Assembly: GCA_022747635.1 (NCBI GenBank)
Contig: JAKTNV010000003.1
Coordinates: 47,015,475-47,079,474, forward strand
Length of the DNA stretch: 64,000 bases
Source of the DNA: Hetaerina americana
Lineage: Eukaryota > Arthropoda > Insecta > Odonata > Calopterygidae
Direction: 5' to 3'
The position numbers were made by a program, and so were the translations under genes. Below the pieces are notes generated by a model, which saw only the letters and a list, made by a program, of their open reading frames with translations, was not told the origin of the DNA and ran no database searches. Shown piece by piece: positions 1 through 11,959 of this stretch (its first letter is position 1; every line of letters begins with the position of its first letter).

Positions 1-110
1 CCTCACCCACCCGGCCTCCGCGTCTGAACCCGCACCCGGCCCCATCCCCCGATGCCCACCACCACCCTATGCATTCTCACCATTCATTCCGAATGACGCC
101 CGGCCGCGAG
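1..110. other. C-rich low-complexity edge
   Basis: The left edge is C-rich, with repeated ccac and cccc motifs and several CpGs. It passes into mixed sequence with a few CpGs up to about 650. No exon is recognisable. Confidence 0.5.
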
Positions 111-663
111 ACCGCGGAAAACTATCGCCCCGCACTTGAATTGCGAACAAAAGCCGTTCGGAAAGCGCCCCAAATGATGCGGCCGCTTTCAATTTTATTT
201 TTGCCTCCTCGCTTTTCGTTTTTTTTATTAATCCTCCGGACGCGACGCGATGCGTGGTAGTACTGGACCGGTTGTAAAAGGTTATCCGCCGGGGCCTCGC
301 ATGCCTTTTGCACCGACGGAACTAAAAATAAATGCTCTCCCGTTCCCACATGAAGTCCGGCACTATTCGCGTCGCTGGACGCTCCGAATTGACGAATTGG
401 TTCGGGAAATTTTAACGACTTGAAATCGTTGAATACACTTTTCGAGTAGGTGCAGATGTTTGGATCGCCATCGTATCGGGATTAAAGCGGAAACAATCGG
501 AAATCGAATTCCGGACCGGCGCGATAGCAAAGCGGCCATGTGGAGGGAAAAACATGTTTACGTCACTCCGGTGGAGAAAGGACCCTCACGTGACTTACGT
601 TTGCCTTCATATCTTCCCTTTCCCGCCCAAATTTTATTTTCCTCCCGCTAGGAATGCTTTTTT

Positions 664-681
664 GTTGTCACTTGTGACAAC
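664..681. repeat. Short inverted repeat (8-bp arms)
   Basis: gttgtcac at 664-671 is the exact reverse complement of gtgacaac at 674-681, with a 2-nt spacer. It lies 19 bp to the left of the larger palindrome at 701-734. Confidence 0.8.
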
Positions 682-700
682 TGTCTAGAATGCTATAAGT

Positions 701-734
701 ATCAGATTGTAGGCACTAGTGCCTACAATCTGAT
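701..734. repeat. Perfect 34-bp palindrome
   Basis: atcagattgtaggcact (701-717) is followed with no spacer by its exact reverse complement (718-734), centred on actagt. The core tgcctaca is repeated in direct orientation at 734-741. It could be the remnant of a small foldback element or a recent inverted duplication. Confidence 0.95.
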
Positions 735-741
735 GCCTACA

Positions 742-2520
742 CAATATTAAGGTCCCAATTCAATGGATTGCCAAAACATTCTAATCATTCATGTTAATAT
801 CCCAAAGAAACATAATGACATTAAACGTGGTATTTTTGCTGTGAAAATAATAGCAAAGTCTTTGAAAACAAAATTTTCTTCCAAGTGACGGAAAACAATC
901 TCATTTTTTAGAGCGATTCAGTTTTTTATTGGAATTGAGCATCCAAAAGACGGAACGCATACTGAGTATTTATTCTCGGAAAATGTAGCTTCAACGCCGC
1001 AAACAATGGGAACTAAATGATAACAAAAGTAAACGCTAGTAAAATTTATAATGCGAAAAGAAAATGGTAGATAAATAAGCAGCAAGCATGAACAATATTC
1101 TACCAGCCTAAAGTGTTTCATTTGTCTCACGTATAAGGCAAAAGTAATAATGTATTCACTAGGAGAATATTTAGCATTGCACATCTTGAGAATCTACGCA
1201 GAAGAATTTTGCAAAGCTTTCAATGGTATTCCGATGACAGAGCTTGTATCTACTTTTCCTTAGTAAAAGAACGCATGATTGGGAAAAGGGCATCGCGGAA
1301 TGAACCAGGCAGGACTGAGTGACATTTTCAAGACGTGAAGCGCGTTGTCGACGTCATTCCATGACTGGAATATCCACATTCGGCAAGCCAAAAATTGGAA
1401 ATCGAAAAAAAAAGGATTTGAGTAGAGATTAGACAAAAATGAAAATATTGCCGGGGAAGAGGGAAAAGAAACGTTCATTCAACTATGCAGACAAGTCGGA
1501 ATGGAACGTCAGCGGAGCTTCATAGAGACAGCCATGGACAGAGTAAAGATGGCGAGGAGCCTGTGGGAAATGAAAAGGGTAGGACAGGGAAATATATGAA
1601 ATTTGTCGAAAAAAGGGAGACATTGAAATTTGGATCACAGTTTTCCAGCCTAAAAATATATTGAAAATGCGTGTTAATATCGAAAAAAACAGGTGGAGAT
1701 TAAAGATAATCTGTACATTCCATATAAATATCATATTTATAATACAACCAGCCTCTATACCGTTCCGAAAGTTAATAAAATATTTAAACATGTAAAGTTT
1801 AACCTAACCTTCAAGCCAAAGTAATTAATAAAATATTTAAAAATGCAAACTTTATCCTAACCTTTATGCCAAAGTTTCACTAAGCAACCTGCAGGTAAAC
1901 GTGATACAATAAATATGTATATGAAATGATCCTCTAGGTAAAAGGAATATTTTCTTGAGAAATTAAATAGCTGAGTTACCAACACTGAAATAAATGCCAG
2001 TTTGTTGAATCAAAGAAAATCAAAATATCATTACATTGTTAAAAGACCCATTAATAAAAAGCCTAGGATTTCATATTTCTTTTGAAACTTTAGAGTCGCT
2101 GGAAGGGAAAGTATCTCACGAAAATGGTTCGTATTCTATAAAGTAACATGAACCTGTTCGACGTAAAAGGCTTATTTACGAAACATCAATTAAAACCCAT
2201 TGCAATAGTGAGAAAATTACTTCGTAAATTACATTTGAAAGACTGACCTGACCTAAAACGTGAGTGAGACAAACTTGACCGCTCAATCTATTCAATACGA
2301 AATGATGCGAATTGCATTTATTAAGAAATCACTCCGAATCGAACTAACATAAAGTCAAACATTCCCAGAAACAAAGCCTTCAAAAAAATGAAATAGTTTT
2401 TGGATCCCAGCAGAAGAGAGTTCGCAAAAGTGGGGACAATTTCAAAACACACGTACGATACGTATGGAGCGCCGGGGTACCTGACAAAGGGCCCAGCGAT
2501 GAGATTGGACGTGCGTTTTT
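742..2520. other. AT-rich non-coding sequence
   Basis: The sequence is AT-rich with dense stops in all frames. It holds the diverged tandem duplication at 1771-1875 and nothing else I recognise. Confidence 0.6.
1771..1875. repeat. Diverged tandem duplication, 53-bp period
   Basis: Two copies begin taataaaatatttaaa at 1773 and 1826 and both end in gccaaagt. Unit 1 covers 1771-1823 and unit 2 covers 1824-1875, with several substitutions between them, so the duplication is old. Confidence 0.8.
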
Positions 2521-2534
2521 TTCTTGCGAGCTTG

Positions 2535-2745
2535 TCAAAGGGAGGAGGATTGGCCGAGAAGTGATCGTGACTGCGACGGAGACGTGAGGAGAGGGCTGGA
2601 TGGGATGGAGGTCAAGAGATCGTGGATGAAGTGGACGGGTATTTGGAAAAAGTGCGTGATTGAGGCATAAGGTTGACCGTACGGACGGATGAACGGGAGG
2701 GAGGGGCAGAAGGGATGGGTTGACGGAGGGGTATCATGTCCCACG
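2535..2745. repeat. Purine-rich tract
   Basis: The plus strand is mostly G and A with repeated gga and gag motifs. The open frame on the other strand is rich in Ser, Pro and Leu and is explained by this composition. Confidence 0.6.
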
Positions 2746-3029
2746 AGGTTTCTTTCATGCGTCGCATTTCCGCGTGGGGAGACGAAGGAAAATTGTTATC
2801 GCAGAACTACCTGACGACTTCGTCGTCTGGCGCTGTCATGGAGAATTACAATTTTCGGAAGATCGGAGAGCATCCAGAGAGAAGGCATACTCGTTTCAGA
2901 TGGCAATGGTAGCTAAAGTAATATTATCCTCCGTCAGAGCTCCGCGTGTACGCCCTACAGTGAAAAATTTCCGCCACAGACATCACTTCGTTTACAGTGG
3001 AGAGATGAAAATACTTTCAGTATAAATTG

Positions 3030-6000
3030 CTCTGCACTTGAAAATAAATGAAACGGATCAAAGTACTCTGCCTATTAAATTGCATTTATGAACAAAGAGG
3101 AGCATTCAAAATAAAAATACTATTCTTTGGGCAATTTAGCGCTCGTCATGGAGATGAATCAAGAAAATTAACTGTCTGCGGGATCACTTTTCTATTTATT
3201 TTCAATGAATTCAAATACAACTATCACGTTTATTTAATGAAATAACAAAGGGAGCATTCGAAGCTATCGCGAGATGTTAATTACATTAATTTGTTTTCTT
3301 GTAAAAACACCAAGCTGAATTATATGATAAACAAAAATCTAACTACTCGAATTTCAATGTTAAAAATGCACAAGCCAATGAATTTAAAAAGTTTCATTAA
3401 TTTTGGCAGGCGCTCGCATTAGGTACTAAAAAGTGCGAGGACGCTCCTAAAGGTCGCAATTAAGCTGTGTTGCCAACGCAAATAAAAAAACTGATCGCGT
3501 ACCATAATTTTTATCAAAAGGAAGTCAAGTAAAATGAAAGTCATACATGATCCATGGCGTTACACTCAGTACTTTATCTTCAATTTCACAGGCCCTAAAT
3601 TAACGACATTTGCTAGTTACCGATATTAATTGCACTGTCAAACGGGAAAAAAGTGACGTGAAATTAACTCCATTGCATGAATAAGTGAAAGGAAGCAAAC
3701 TCCACATATTCTTCATTTCGCCGGAAACCACATGAAAACAATGGATTGCACAGAGCGACCGCAACGACCACGAGCAGGTGCTGCGTCCATTAATCAGGTC
3801 GGCCCGGGAGCAAAGGCAAGTGGGGGTTTTTAGCATACCTGGATAAAATATGGGATACGAATAACCACAGGCACAGAAATACACGCAAGAGATACATATT
3901 ATTTCTTAAATGAAAAATATGTGCAATGAAATTTTTGACAGACGGGAGGAACAGACGAGGGAACAAAGAAGACAATGAATGTTCCTAATATTTTATTATT
4001 ATTATTTTTTGTATTTTTGAAAAGTTAAGTTTCTCAAAATGGCTAAGAATGCAACCCAAAAATGACTGACTACTGGTTGATTTTAAAAACCTAAAAATTC
4101 TTTCAAGAGTTTCAAGCAAATATTTCAGAAGATTGACAGAAGGCAATAAAAAGGTTGATATAAAAATTAATAGATTTTCTAAATCGGAGTAGTTAACAAC
4201 ACGAGGAGCGTGTTAAGAATAACCACACTGGAGCTTATTTAAAAAAGATTTAGCGCTTGATTTTAACCCTGACCTCAGCAAATATTTGTTAAATTACATA
4301 TTTATCAGCTCAACCGTGACGAAAACAGTTTTTTTTATTTTTTCAGAATTGAAGACCAAATTTTTCTGCACTTACACCGATCAAACTTGATTATCTACTC
4401 AAAGAATAAAATGAAAACATTCTTGAAAAACTAGCCTCAAACGTACCTTTTAATTTCCTATCATCCCAACATCCCAAAAAACATTTTGGTTGATCGCGGA
4501 GGATAACTCATTTTCCGGCTCAAAGGTCGTATTTCCTATCGCCACCAGATATGTGGACGTTTTTTCCGACGGCTTGACGACTGTGACTCACCGATCCAAT
4601 CACATGAAATAGGAAAGCTAACAAAAACGGTCAGTAGAATGTAAAATAATGGAAATTATTTATTACAAACAGGAACGTAAATTTTAATTAATCAAAAGAA
4701 AGTTAATTAACTGCATGAATTTCAAATTATTTATTAACTGTTTTAAATATTACCCAATTGTTGTTTGATTTATTAAAGCCCTGTCTTCTGCTGGATAAAT
4801 AAAATTTTTAGGCTATTCCCATTTCTACCCACAGAACATAACAACATTATGCTAAAATGATTGAGACCAATGACTAACTCAAGCGGTTGAAAGAGGAACA
4901 AGAGGTGATTGGCCAAAAATTCTTGAGATTTTAAATTTAAATTCAAGAGATGCGAAGCTTATTACGAAACCTGTTAATTGCCGACAAATCTCACAACAGG
5001 AAGAACTCCAAACGGAGTCGTAGACGTATGTGGATGAACGAATTCATGAAAATGAAGAGCAGGAACGGACAGGTCAATGGAAAAAGAGACCAATGCAGCA
5101 GTGTTTTTAAATTTTTGTTTGGTGTCAGGGCTGTTCTCAGCGATAAGAAGCATAATCTTCATGAACGCTGGTTCAACATATCAAAGATTCTGGAGCTTCT
5201 GCAACTCAAACTTACAATCAATACCCACGACGCCATTGATACTCGTATGCTCAGATAAGGTCCGTGTAGCTCTGTAATACACGTTTCAATTGTGTAGATA
5301 TTGAAATCATGAATCTTTTTGCAACGAATTCTAACATGTACCTCTCCGGTGTCTATTAAGGTAAGTGGAAGCCAGCTTAAATGAGATGCAAAAGATAAAG
5401 ATACATTGAAGTAACATGAGAATAATGATAACAATCAATTTGATAAAAACGTTTGTGAGGGTTTGTGACTAATAAAATATAATCATTAGTTATACATATA
5501 ACGGTGATATTAAACTAAATGAGATTTCAGACACCGAAGTTTTTATAAAAAGTTTTAAAATTCATACACTTTTAATGCATTTAAAATAGGAATGTCTCAG
5601 GCTTAATAATCCTTTTAAATCAGAAGATGATAGAATTCCTGTCTTCTGCCATTTTACCTAAAGCAACCAGAGAATTAATGCCTACTGAACTCAATTTTCA
5701 TCAACCATAGATTTTATAGCACTCTTAAATGAATATCACACTAAAACTAGGCATTCACAGTCAATTTTATCTTTCATGATCAAATTGCCAGCGTTAATTT
5801 AACTTGAAAATTAATATTAAATGTCAAACAATGCCCACAATTAACTCAGTATTGGGTAGGATAACTACGTATCGTTTGAAATTCTAGCAGTTTTCTTTAG
5901 GGTATGACCAATTTTAAACATTGTATAGGCCTTCTTTTACGTTAAATAAGAATAAAACGGAAAAATAAAATACAATTTAAAAGTCCTACATTCACAGATA

Positions 6001-6100
6001 TGCTTTTTACATCCCAAAGAAATTCCCACTAAACGCAAGGATTTATATCATGCTAGCAATATATTCTCTTACAAGTAATTAGTAGTTAGAGATGTGTAGC
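3030..6100. other. AT-rich non-coding sequence
   Basis: This stretch of about 3 kb has homopolymer A/T runs and only short open frames that match nothing I know. A small tandem of gtttgtgag(g) lies at about 5451-5469. No exon or element was recognised. Confidence 0.6.
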
Positions 6101-6179
6101 GATAAAATAATGAAAACTAGCAAGGACAGCATTTCGATCTCACGCGTAACTTTCATTCCTCGGACATCGTGACGGTTTC

Positions 6180-6470
6180 CTCTCCTCGTAGTCAACCCGA
6201 GCTTTGTCTCTAACTCTCCTCCCCCTCCCCCCACATCGAACCCAAACGGCGCCAGGAAACAGACACACACACAAGCGCGTAATGGTCACGCACGCGCTTA
6301 TAAGCCCCTGCTTCCCTTCGCCCCCATTCGTTTCCTCCGCCGCATATTTATACTCGCTCCTCGTGGACAGCTGGAGAGAAGAGAGAAGGGTCTGGACTCC
6401 TCCTCGCACCCTCTTTCCGGTGAATACTATTGCCCCGATAGTCATCTCCTCGTTTGCTTAGACCCAAAAG
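6180..6470. repeat. Pyrimidine-rich tract
   Basis: The plus strand is dominated by C and T (cctcccc, cttcgcccc, ctcctcg). Overlapping open frames on both strands encode low-complexity Ser, Pro and Leu or Arg, Gly and Glu, as expected from composition. Confidence 0.6.
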
Positions 6471-7479
6471 CTCCTTCGACTCACCCACAGTCCCCTTTAC
6501 CCTCTCCAGGGAATCTCCCGACGTCATCCGAGACCACTGCTGCCATTTCCTTTTCAACTTCTTGGCGAGGGAAAACAGGAGGAGAGATATCCCGGTGGAA
6601 AAGCAGAAATTCACTCCCTAGCCTCCTCACTCGCTTTCCGATTCCATCGCCATCGGCCCCATATATTTCTCTCCTGTCTCCAAATTTATATTACCTCGTG
6701 TCACATTGAGTAATATGGCGAGTTTCGTAATCGCTCTTTTGCATCCCTTCCAGGTCCTTGCTTTAAGAGGTCATGGTCTGTTTCTCTAATTGCACCATTT
6801 TATTGCAGAAAAAAGTTTCCAAAAAAAAACCAACACCAAATATTAAATTTTTCAGAATTTCTCTAGCAGGTCTCTTCAACAGCCTCCGCCGTCACAGCTC
6901 TCAGTCAAGAAACGTTATATTTCATTTTATTGATTCAAAAATAATAAACAATATCAATAATCATTTCATTATTTATAAACTTCATCATTAAAAATTTTAT
7001 GAATCACTCCAAATGATAAGGACAGCGCAGAATATTGACTTCTTTGGCTTGAAGTCTCGTTTGCATTTTACACTTATCCCGCACCACAACACTCAAGAAG
7101 CCCCGAATGTGCTGTGCAGGTGCACTGTCTGTCATTCCCGTTTTATGCGTAAGAAAAAATGCATACCTAACTGGCATTCCTCCGACAGGTTCACGAACTT
7201 AATCTCACACCCCTCTTTAAAACTAAACTCTCCCATTCCCCTCACTTTTCACTTCCTTATTTTAGCATTCATCATCACTTTCTTTCGCGCCATGCACCCA
7301 TACCTGGTAAACCACTATCTCGAAAACGTCAAGCAGAACAACTGACTCTTAAGTCTAACGCAAGGGCACACTCCACAAGCGTTAAAACAGTTCTGAGATC
7401 CTCAAAACTAAGCACGCGACGGGGGTGTTATACTATATTTTCGCGCACAGGCAATGCGATAAAGATCAAGACAGCGGGT

Positions 7480-7615
7480 CGGCGCAGCGAAGAAGAGGTG
7501 AGAGGGTGGTGGAGGGGCGAGGAGGGAAACGGAGTTACGTCGAGAAGGAAGAGGGGGCAAAGAAGCAGACCCCTAAGAAGAAGGAAGGTTGGGAAAGAGG
7601 TTTGAAACAATTGCG
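7480..7615. repeat. Purine-rich tract
   Basis: G/A-rich plus strand (gaggtgagaggg, ggaagagggggc). It precedes the larger pyrimidine-rich domain at 8080-8740, a purine-then-pyrimidine order seen several times in the window. Confidence 0.6.
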
Positions 7616-8079
7616 CCCCCAACGTTAGTCTCTCGTAGATAGCATCAATCAAGAGTGAGGGTCACAAAAGAACACTGACTCTGACAATGAGAGTTATGGT
7701 TATTTAGGGCGATATTACCCTAATTATCAATTACGACGCCAGTAAACACGCCGCGCTGGTGAAGGCAAATAATCAGGTTCCCGCTTGCTCTATTTAATAA
7801 GTGAGTCACTTTTTCGTCCCCGCAATCCTCGACATTTCCGAGCTGTGGAATCATAATCATGCACATTTTTTTAGAACCCCCGAATATACACACCTGTGTT
7901 CTCTTTGCGTGCCTATCTGATATTTAATTCATTCCTCGTTTTTCGGCGGGGTGAACGACGAAAATAATTCGACCTGCGTTATAAATAAAAACCCCCCACA
8001 GCGCCCAGGGAGGAGAAAAAGCAACCTCGGCAACCCTCACCCGACACACTGCGCTCTCATCCTAAGTCTCGCGAAAAGA

Positions 8080-8740
8080 TCTTCCCCTCCACCCCTAGGA
8101 GCTCCCCGTGCTACCTCGTCCATTTTCCACCCCGCGTTCGTTCTTCATTCCTCTGCAATCCTTTCTAAGTTCTCCCAGCCATCACTCCTCCCTCCGCGCC
8201 CTTTCCCTCACAACACAGCCTCTCCTCATATCTCTCGGTGCACTATCTTTAACCATGGTGGTCTCGGCTAGACGAAAGAGATTGGGAGAGAGTAGGGAGC
8301 CTCAAACTCACTCCTCCCGCCCCCCATTCTTAGTCCGCTCACCTCCTCCTTAACCTGTTTTCGCGAAATGTTTCGCAACTGCTCTCCGCTTTAATACTCC
8401 CGCCATCTCGTCGTCTGCACTCATCTGTTTCCTAAGGCGCCAGCCCCTCCACCCTGCCCCCCTTCTCCCTCCACCAACTCCTCTTCGGTGTCTCCCTCAC
8501 CTGAAACGCCCCCCACTCCGCACGACCAACTCCCTCCCGCTCCAACCTCCCTCCCGACCCCCTTTGTTTCCTCTTGTTGTGTCTCCATTTACTCGAGCCC
8601 CCGTGTTGGGCGGCTCTTTTCACCTCTCGGGAGTTGAACTCCCAACCTCGCCGTCCCAACCAACTCCCTCCACTCACCCCAATCCCCTCTTCCACACTCC
8701 CCTTGCGGACTGATCCCGCCGTCCGGTCTCTCATGCTGAC
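8080..8740. repeat. Pyrimidine-rich domain (about 650 bp)
   Basis: A long C/T-biased stretch is broken only by a short purine segment near 8270-8310. It produces several overlapping open frames on both strands whose products are Ser/Pro/Leu-rich or Arg/Gly/Glu-rich. None has a protein signature, so I do not call them genes. Confidence 0.7.
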
Positions 8741-9229
8741 TGGCCCCTTACGCCGACGTCGCGAGCTAAAATTAGCAACCCCTTTATCACACCGACGGAA
8801 CTTGAGGTTTCTATCACCAAGGAGATCTTTGAGGGAGCGTCTAGCCTAGTCGCTTCGATTTGTTATGGAGTGTAGCGGTTCTTGCTTTTCATTTTCCAGA
8901 TGTAAGGAAATGACTCTTTCAATCGTACTCTCTCTTGCCTCCTCTCCGTCAATCCCTTATTTGCGCGTGGATTTGTGGAATGCATTTCCAACGGAGCTTT
9001 GATTTGCGAATAGCTGTCAAGCCTCCGTTTAATTCATTTATCAAAACTCATGAAAAGCATTGCGCGGGGAATTTTAATGGAATCAATTTCGTCCGTCGAG
9101 TGCGCACATTCGAGATTTTTGCGTCATTTTGGGATGAATTAATTATTCAACGATGGCCTACACTTTTTAAGAGCATATGCATCCTGGTCTTTTTTTTTGT
9201 GCCCCGGTTCTGATCATTTCTCAGTACAC

Positions 9230-10440
9230 GCGAAGCTGCAGAATGTGGACGTTGATTTGATTTTGAAAATTTATGCGAAAAAAAGTTTTTAGTATCACAG
9301 TTGACGTTTACGGGAGAGTAATATTCTTTTCATCCGTTGCCATTGTAATTTGGGGCACGAATTTATTTAAATCCCAGCTATGCCACAAGCGGGAGTCGGT
9401 GTTCCAATGATGGGCATGTATTTACGCATCGTTTAATTTTCCTTTACTGTCTAGTATTTTTGCCAGACTGATGGGAACATACTACACAAATATCTTAAAA
9501 TATTCATTAATTCCTATTGCATACGTTTAGGGCACCAATGAGCTTTAGCGAAATATTTTTAAAACAGTTGCAAGCGCGTCTCCTCCAGGGAGCGTTTCAG
9601 AATTACCATGTGCATCAAACTTAGAGTTTGTAATAAGGCTCCGATATATAGTATACGTGTAATTTGAGGATAAAATAGCATTATTATTATCCAATGGCTA
9701 CAAAAAAGACTCCAGTATTACTATAGCTTGATTAAATGCTAAAATACGTACATATACATGATTTGAAACAGTAAAAATAAAAAAATAGCCGTGTAAAAAA
9801 ACCTAACAAGAAGAACGCTAAATCGATAGGGCAGTATCAAATAAGAAAGGGAACTTAAAACGGTCGGGGATAAATTGCCGTAATTCATCTCAGTTAAAAG
9901 GGCAAAAAATAAATGAACAGCAGGGAAAGGAAGGTACGGCAGCCATTCCGTAAAATATGGCATGAGGAGGAAAGAGCACAGATATGGATGGCAGGTGAAG
10001 GCATAAAAAGAGAGCCAGTCATTTTATAAATAGATACTCTTCCGATCTATTTATAAGTGTTATTCCATCTTCTGCGAGAGGAAGGGTGGGTTTAACGAGC
10101 TTTTGTGTATTTTCAAACCATGAAAGTTTCCAAAAATATTTACAAATTCTCGGCTCACGTGCCAAGGTTAATCAGTTACTCCAGGAAATTCATTTCCGGG
10201 CATATTCCCCGTTGTTTTGTTTTCTATATAATGAAAATGTGCCGTCAAAATTACATTCTAAATTAATGTATAATTAATGAAATATTAATTTTTACACCTG
10301 GAATCAATTTAATTTTCTGTGACTGGTAAATCAAATCGCATCAATTCCAAACAGCTGCAAACGAGCGAAGGGATGAACGGTAGTATCCCTTAACTATCTA
10401 ATAGTAGTACCTAGAACTATACCTTAGAAAAGAAATTTTG
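9230..10440. other. AT-rich intron next to the exon
   Basis: Sequence immediately 3' of the Musashi exon on the gene's strand. It is AT-rich, holds the short inverted repeat at 10024-10056, and shows no second exon. Confidence 0.5.
10024..10056. repeat. Inverted repeat with 11-bp arms around an adapter-like 12-mer
   Basis: ttataaataga (10024-10034) and its exact reverse complement tctatttataa (10046-10056) flank 11 nt. The spacer and right arm together contain ctcttccgatct, identical to the 3' end of common Illumina adapters. It may be chance or a small sequencing or assembly artefact. Confidence 0.7.
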
Positions 10441-10447
10441 TACTCAC

Positions 10448-10496
10448 CTCTGTGCCTGTTGGTCTGCTTGTCAAACATAAGCATTGCATCCTCGAT
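10448..10496 (-). CDS. Rbp6: Internal exon of a Musashi-family RNA-binding protein (part of RRM2), Rbp6-like
   Basis: Read on the minus strand, this 49-bp exon is preceded by a pyrimidine-rich acceptor (tacttttattccag, 10497-10510) and followed by a strong donor (gtgagtac, from 10447 downwards). It opens in phase 0, encodes IEDAMLMFDKQTNRHR and leaves one G of the next codon. In Musashi proteins this segment is beta-strand 2 and the beta2-beta3 loop of the second RRM; the next exon should start with the rest of RNP1 (GFGFVTF). Musashi proteins are mainly cytoplasmic RRM proteins that bind UAG-containing RNA and control translation. From memory, vertebrate MSI has VEDAMLMFDKTTNRHR here and insect Rbp6 has IEDAMLMFDKQTNRHR, so I favour Rbp6 over the paralogue msi. 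No other exon was found in the window, so the gene is partial here. Family assignment is strong; the exact paralogue is less sure. Confidence 0.9.
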
Positions 10497-11359
10497 CTGG
10501 AATAAAAGTAAAACACATTTTCAAACGGTAATATCACAAAATTGCCAAATTTTGACAGGTAAAATCTAGTTTCAAAAAACAGCAAACACCACTAATATGC
10601 GACAATCAGTGTTTTTTTTGCCGACATCAATTCTTATATTAGCGAATCTGTTTATGTGATCATTTATCTACGATTATTAGAAAAACCACTATATTTATTC
10701 TTAACTTTTCCGCAAGATGGGTAGTTTCAAGTATTATTTCCACATCTCCAGTTTTTCTTCATCTTTGCGTACAATTTAACCTTCCTTAAACCCAAACGTG
10801 ACATTCTTTCGACGTTTTCGTTCAATTTGATCGTTTTTTTTACAATCTCGTCATTCCCTAAGCCTCTATCTGTATAATATGTATATGTTCTTATACCAGT
10901 ATTACCCAAAAATAAATCTCACATGTGTACTTCCGGTATTTTTCATAAAAAAGCTAAATTCTTAATATGGTGTTTAAAAAATTCCAAAGTAATTTCAGTC
11001 AAATTCCGATAAAATACCAAACTTGTATCCCTGTGTGTTTTAATTATATTAGTTCCATTTAAAATGTGCCTTTTGTAACCTAAAACTTTCTTCAACAAAG
11101 AAAGACCTCGAAATAAAAATCTTACTGAAGGGAGAAAAAAGCTTAACCCATTACCACGAAGTCTTGATAGAATGACAATGCCATTTGCAGCAGGCAAGTT
11201 GAGAAATATTAAGGGTAGGGAATCACAAAGAAAACAAGACAGGGAAGATGGTTTTGGGGAGTAAAATACGTCCAGTGGGGAGATAAGGAACGCATTTTCA
11301 GCTAGGTGGAGAGATTTTGACTGGAACCGTTTTCATACATCTCCACGGATGAATGGAAG

Positions 11360-11880
11360 TAGGAGTCTGAGTCGGAAGGAACTCTTAGCGGGAGAAAGAA
11401 AAGAGCGTGTGGTAGAGGGGGACGGTTGCAGAACCAGAGATGGGGTGGATGAAGGCGGAGAGAGAGAGGGGGAAGACGCCGTCGAGAATATTAATATAAA
11501 AAGATGGCGGTGAGGTATACGGGGATGAGTGGGGAGTCCTGAGAAGGAAAGAGAAATGGAAGAAGGATTAGAGGAGAGTGGAGACGGGCTTGGAAAGAAG
11601 AGGGCGCATCTACTTCTCCCCCTATTTTTTCGGCATTAGGATGCGAAAAGAGTTCGCCGTCCAACTCAGTTCACATCCTTCCCGATTTGTCGACCGTTTT
11701 AACTCGAAGAGTTTGCTAATTTATGCGATCCTCCGAAGGAGACTTTCATTTCCTCTCTTTTCCCTTTTGCCTGCTCCACTGACCCCCCCCCACTTCTCAT
11801 CCCTATGTCTCAATTCCCCCGCCCGGCCCAGAGCGCTTTTATATTTAAACTTGATTCCTTTTCCACCTTTTTCCTTGAGT
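11360..11880. repeat. Adjacent purine-rich and pyrimidine-rich domains
   Basis: About 11360-11590 is G/A-rich (ggagaaagaaaagag, gagagagagggg). About 11740-11880 is C/T-rich. The plus-strand open frame at 11578-11955 spans the second half and is Ser/Pro/Phe/Leu-rich with no recognisable domain. Confidence 0.65.
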
Positions 11881-11959
11881 AAAATTTTACCCAGCGCATC
11901 TCTTCGAGTTCAGCATTCAAATCCAAATTTAATGCTCATTTATTTTCAATATTGAATAA

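Larger units (their letters stand above)
1..10447 (-). other. Intron on the 3' side of the Rbp6-like exon (runs off the left edge)
   Basis: The donor of the Musashi exon lies at 10447-10440 on the minus strand, so sequence to the left is intron until the next exon. That exon should encode GFGFVTF followed by the end of RRM2. I looked for it on the minus strand and did not find it, so this intron appears to be longer than 10 kb. A short exon missed by eye remains possible. Confidence 0.6.

Noticed and set aside
10943..11197. 84-codon minus-strand frame that looked faintly transposon-like
   Set aside because: No reverse transcriptase or transposase motif, and the neighbouring frame adds no support.
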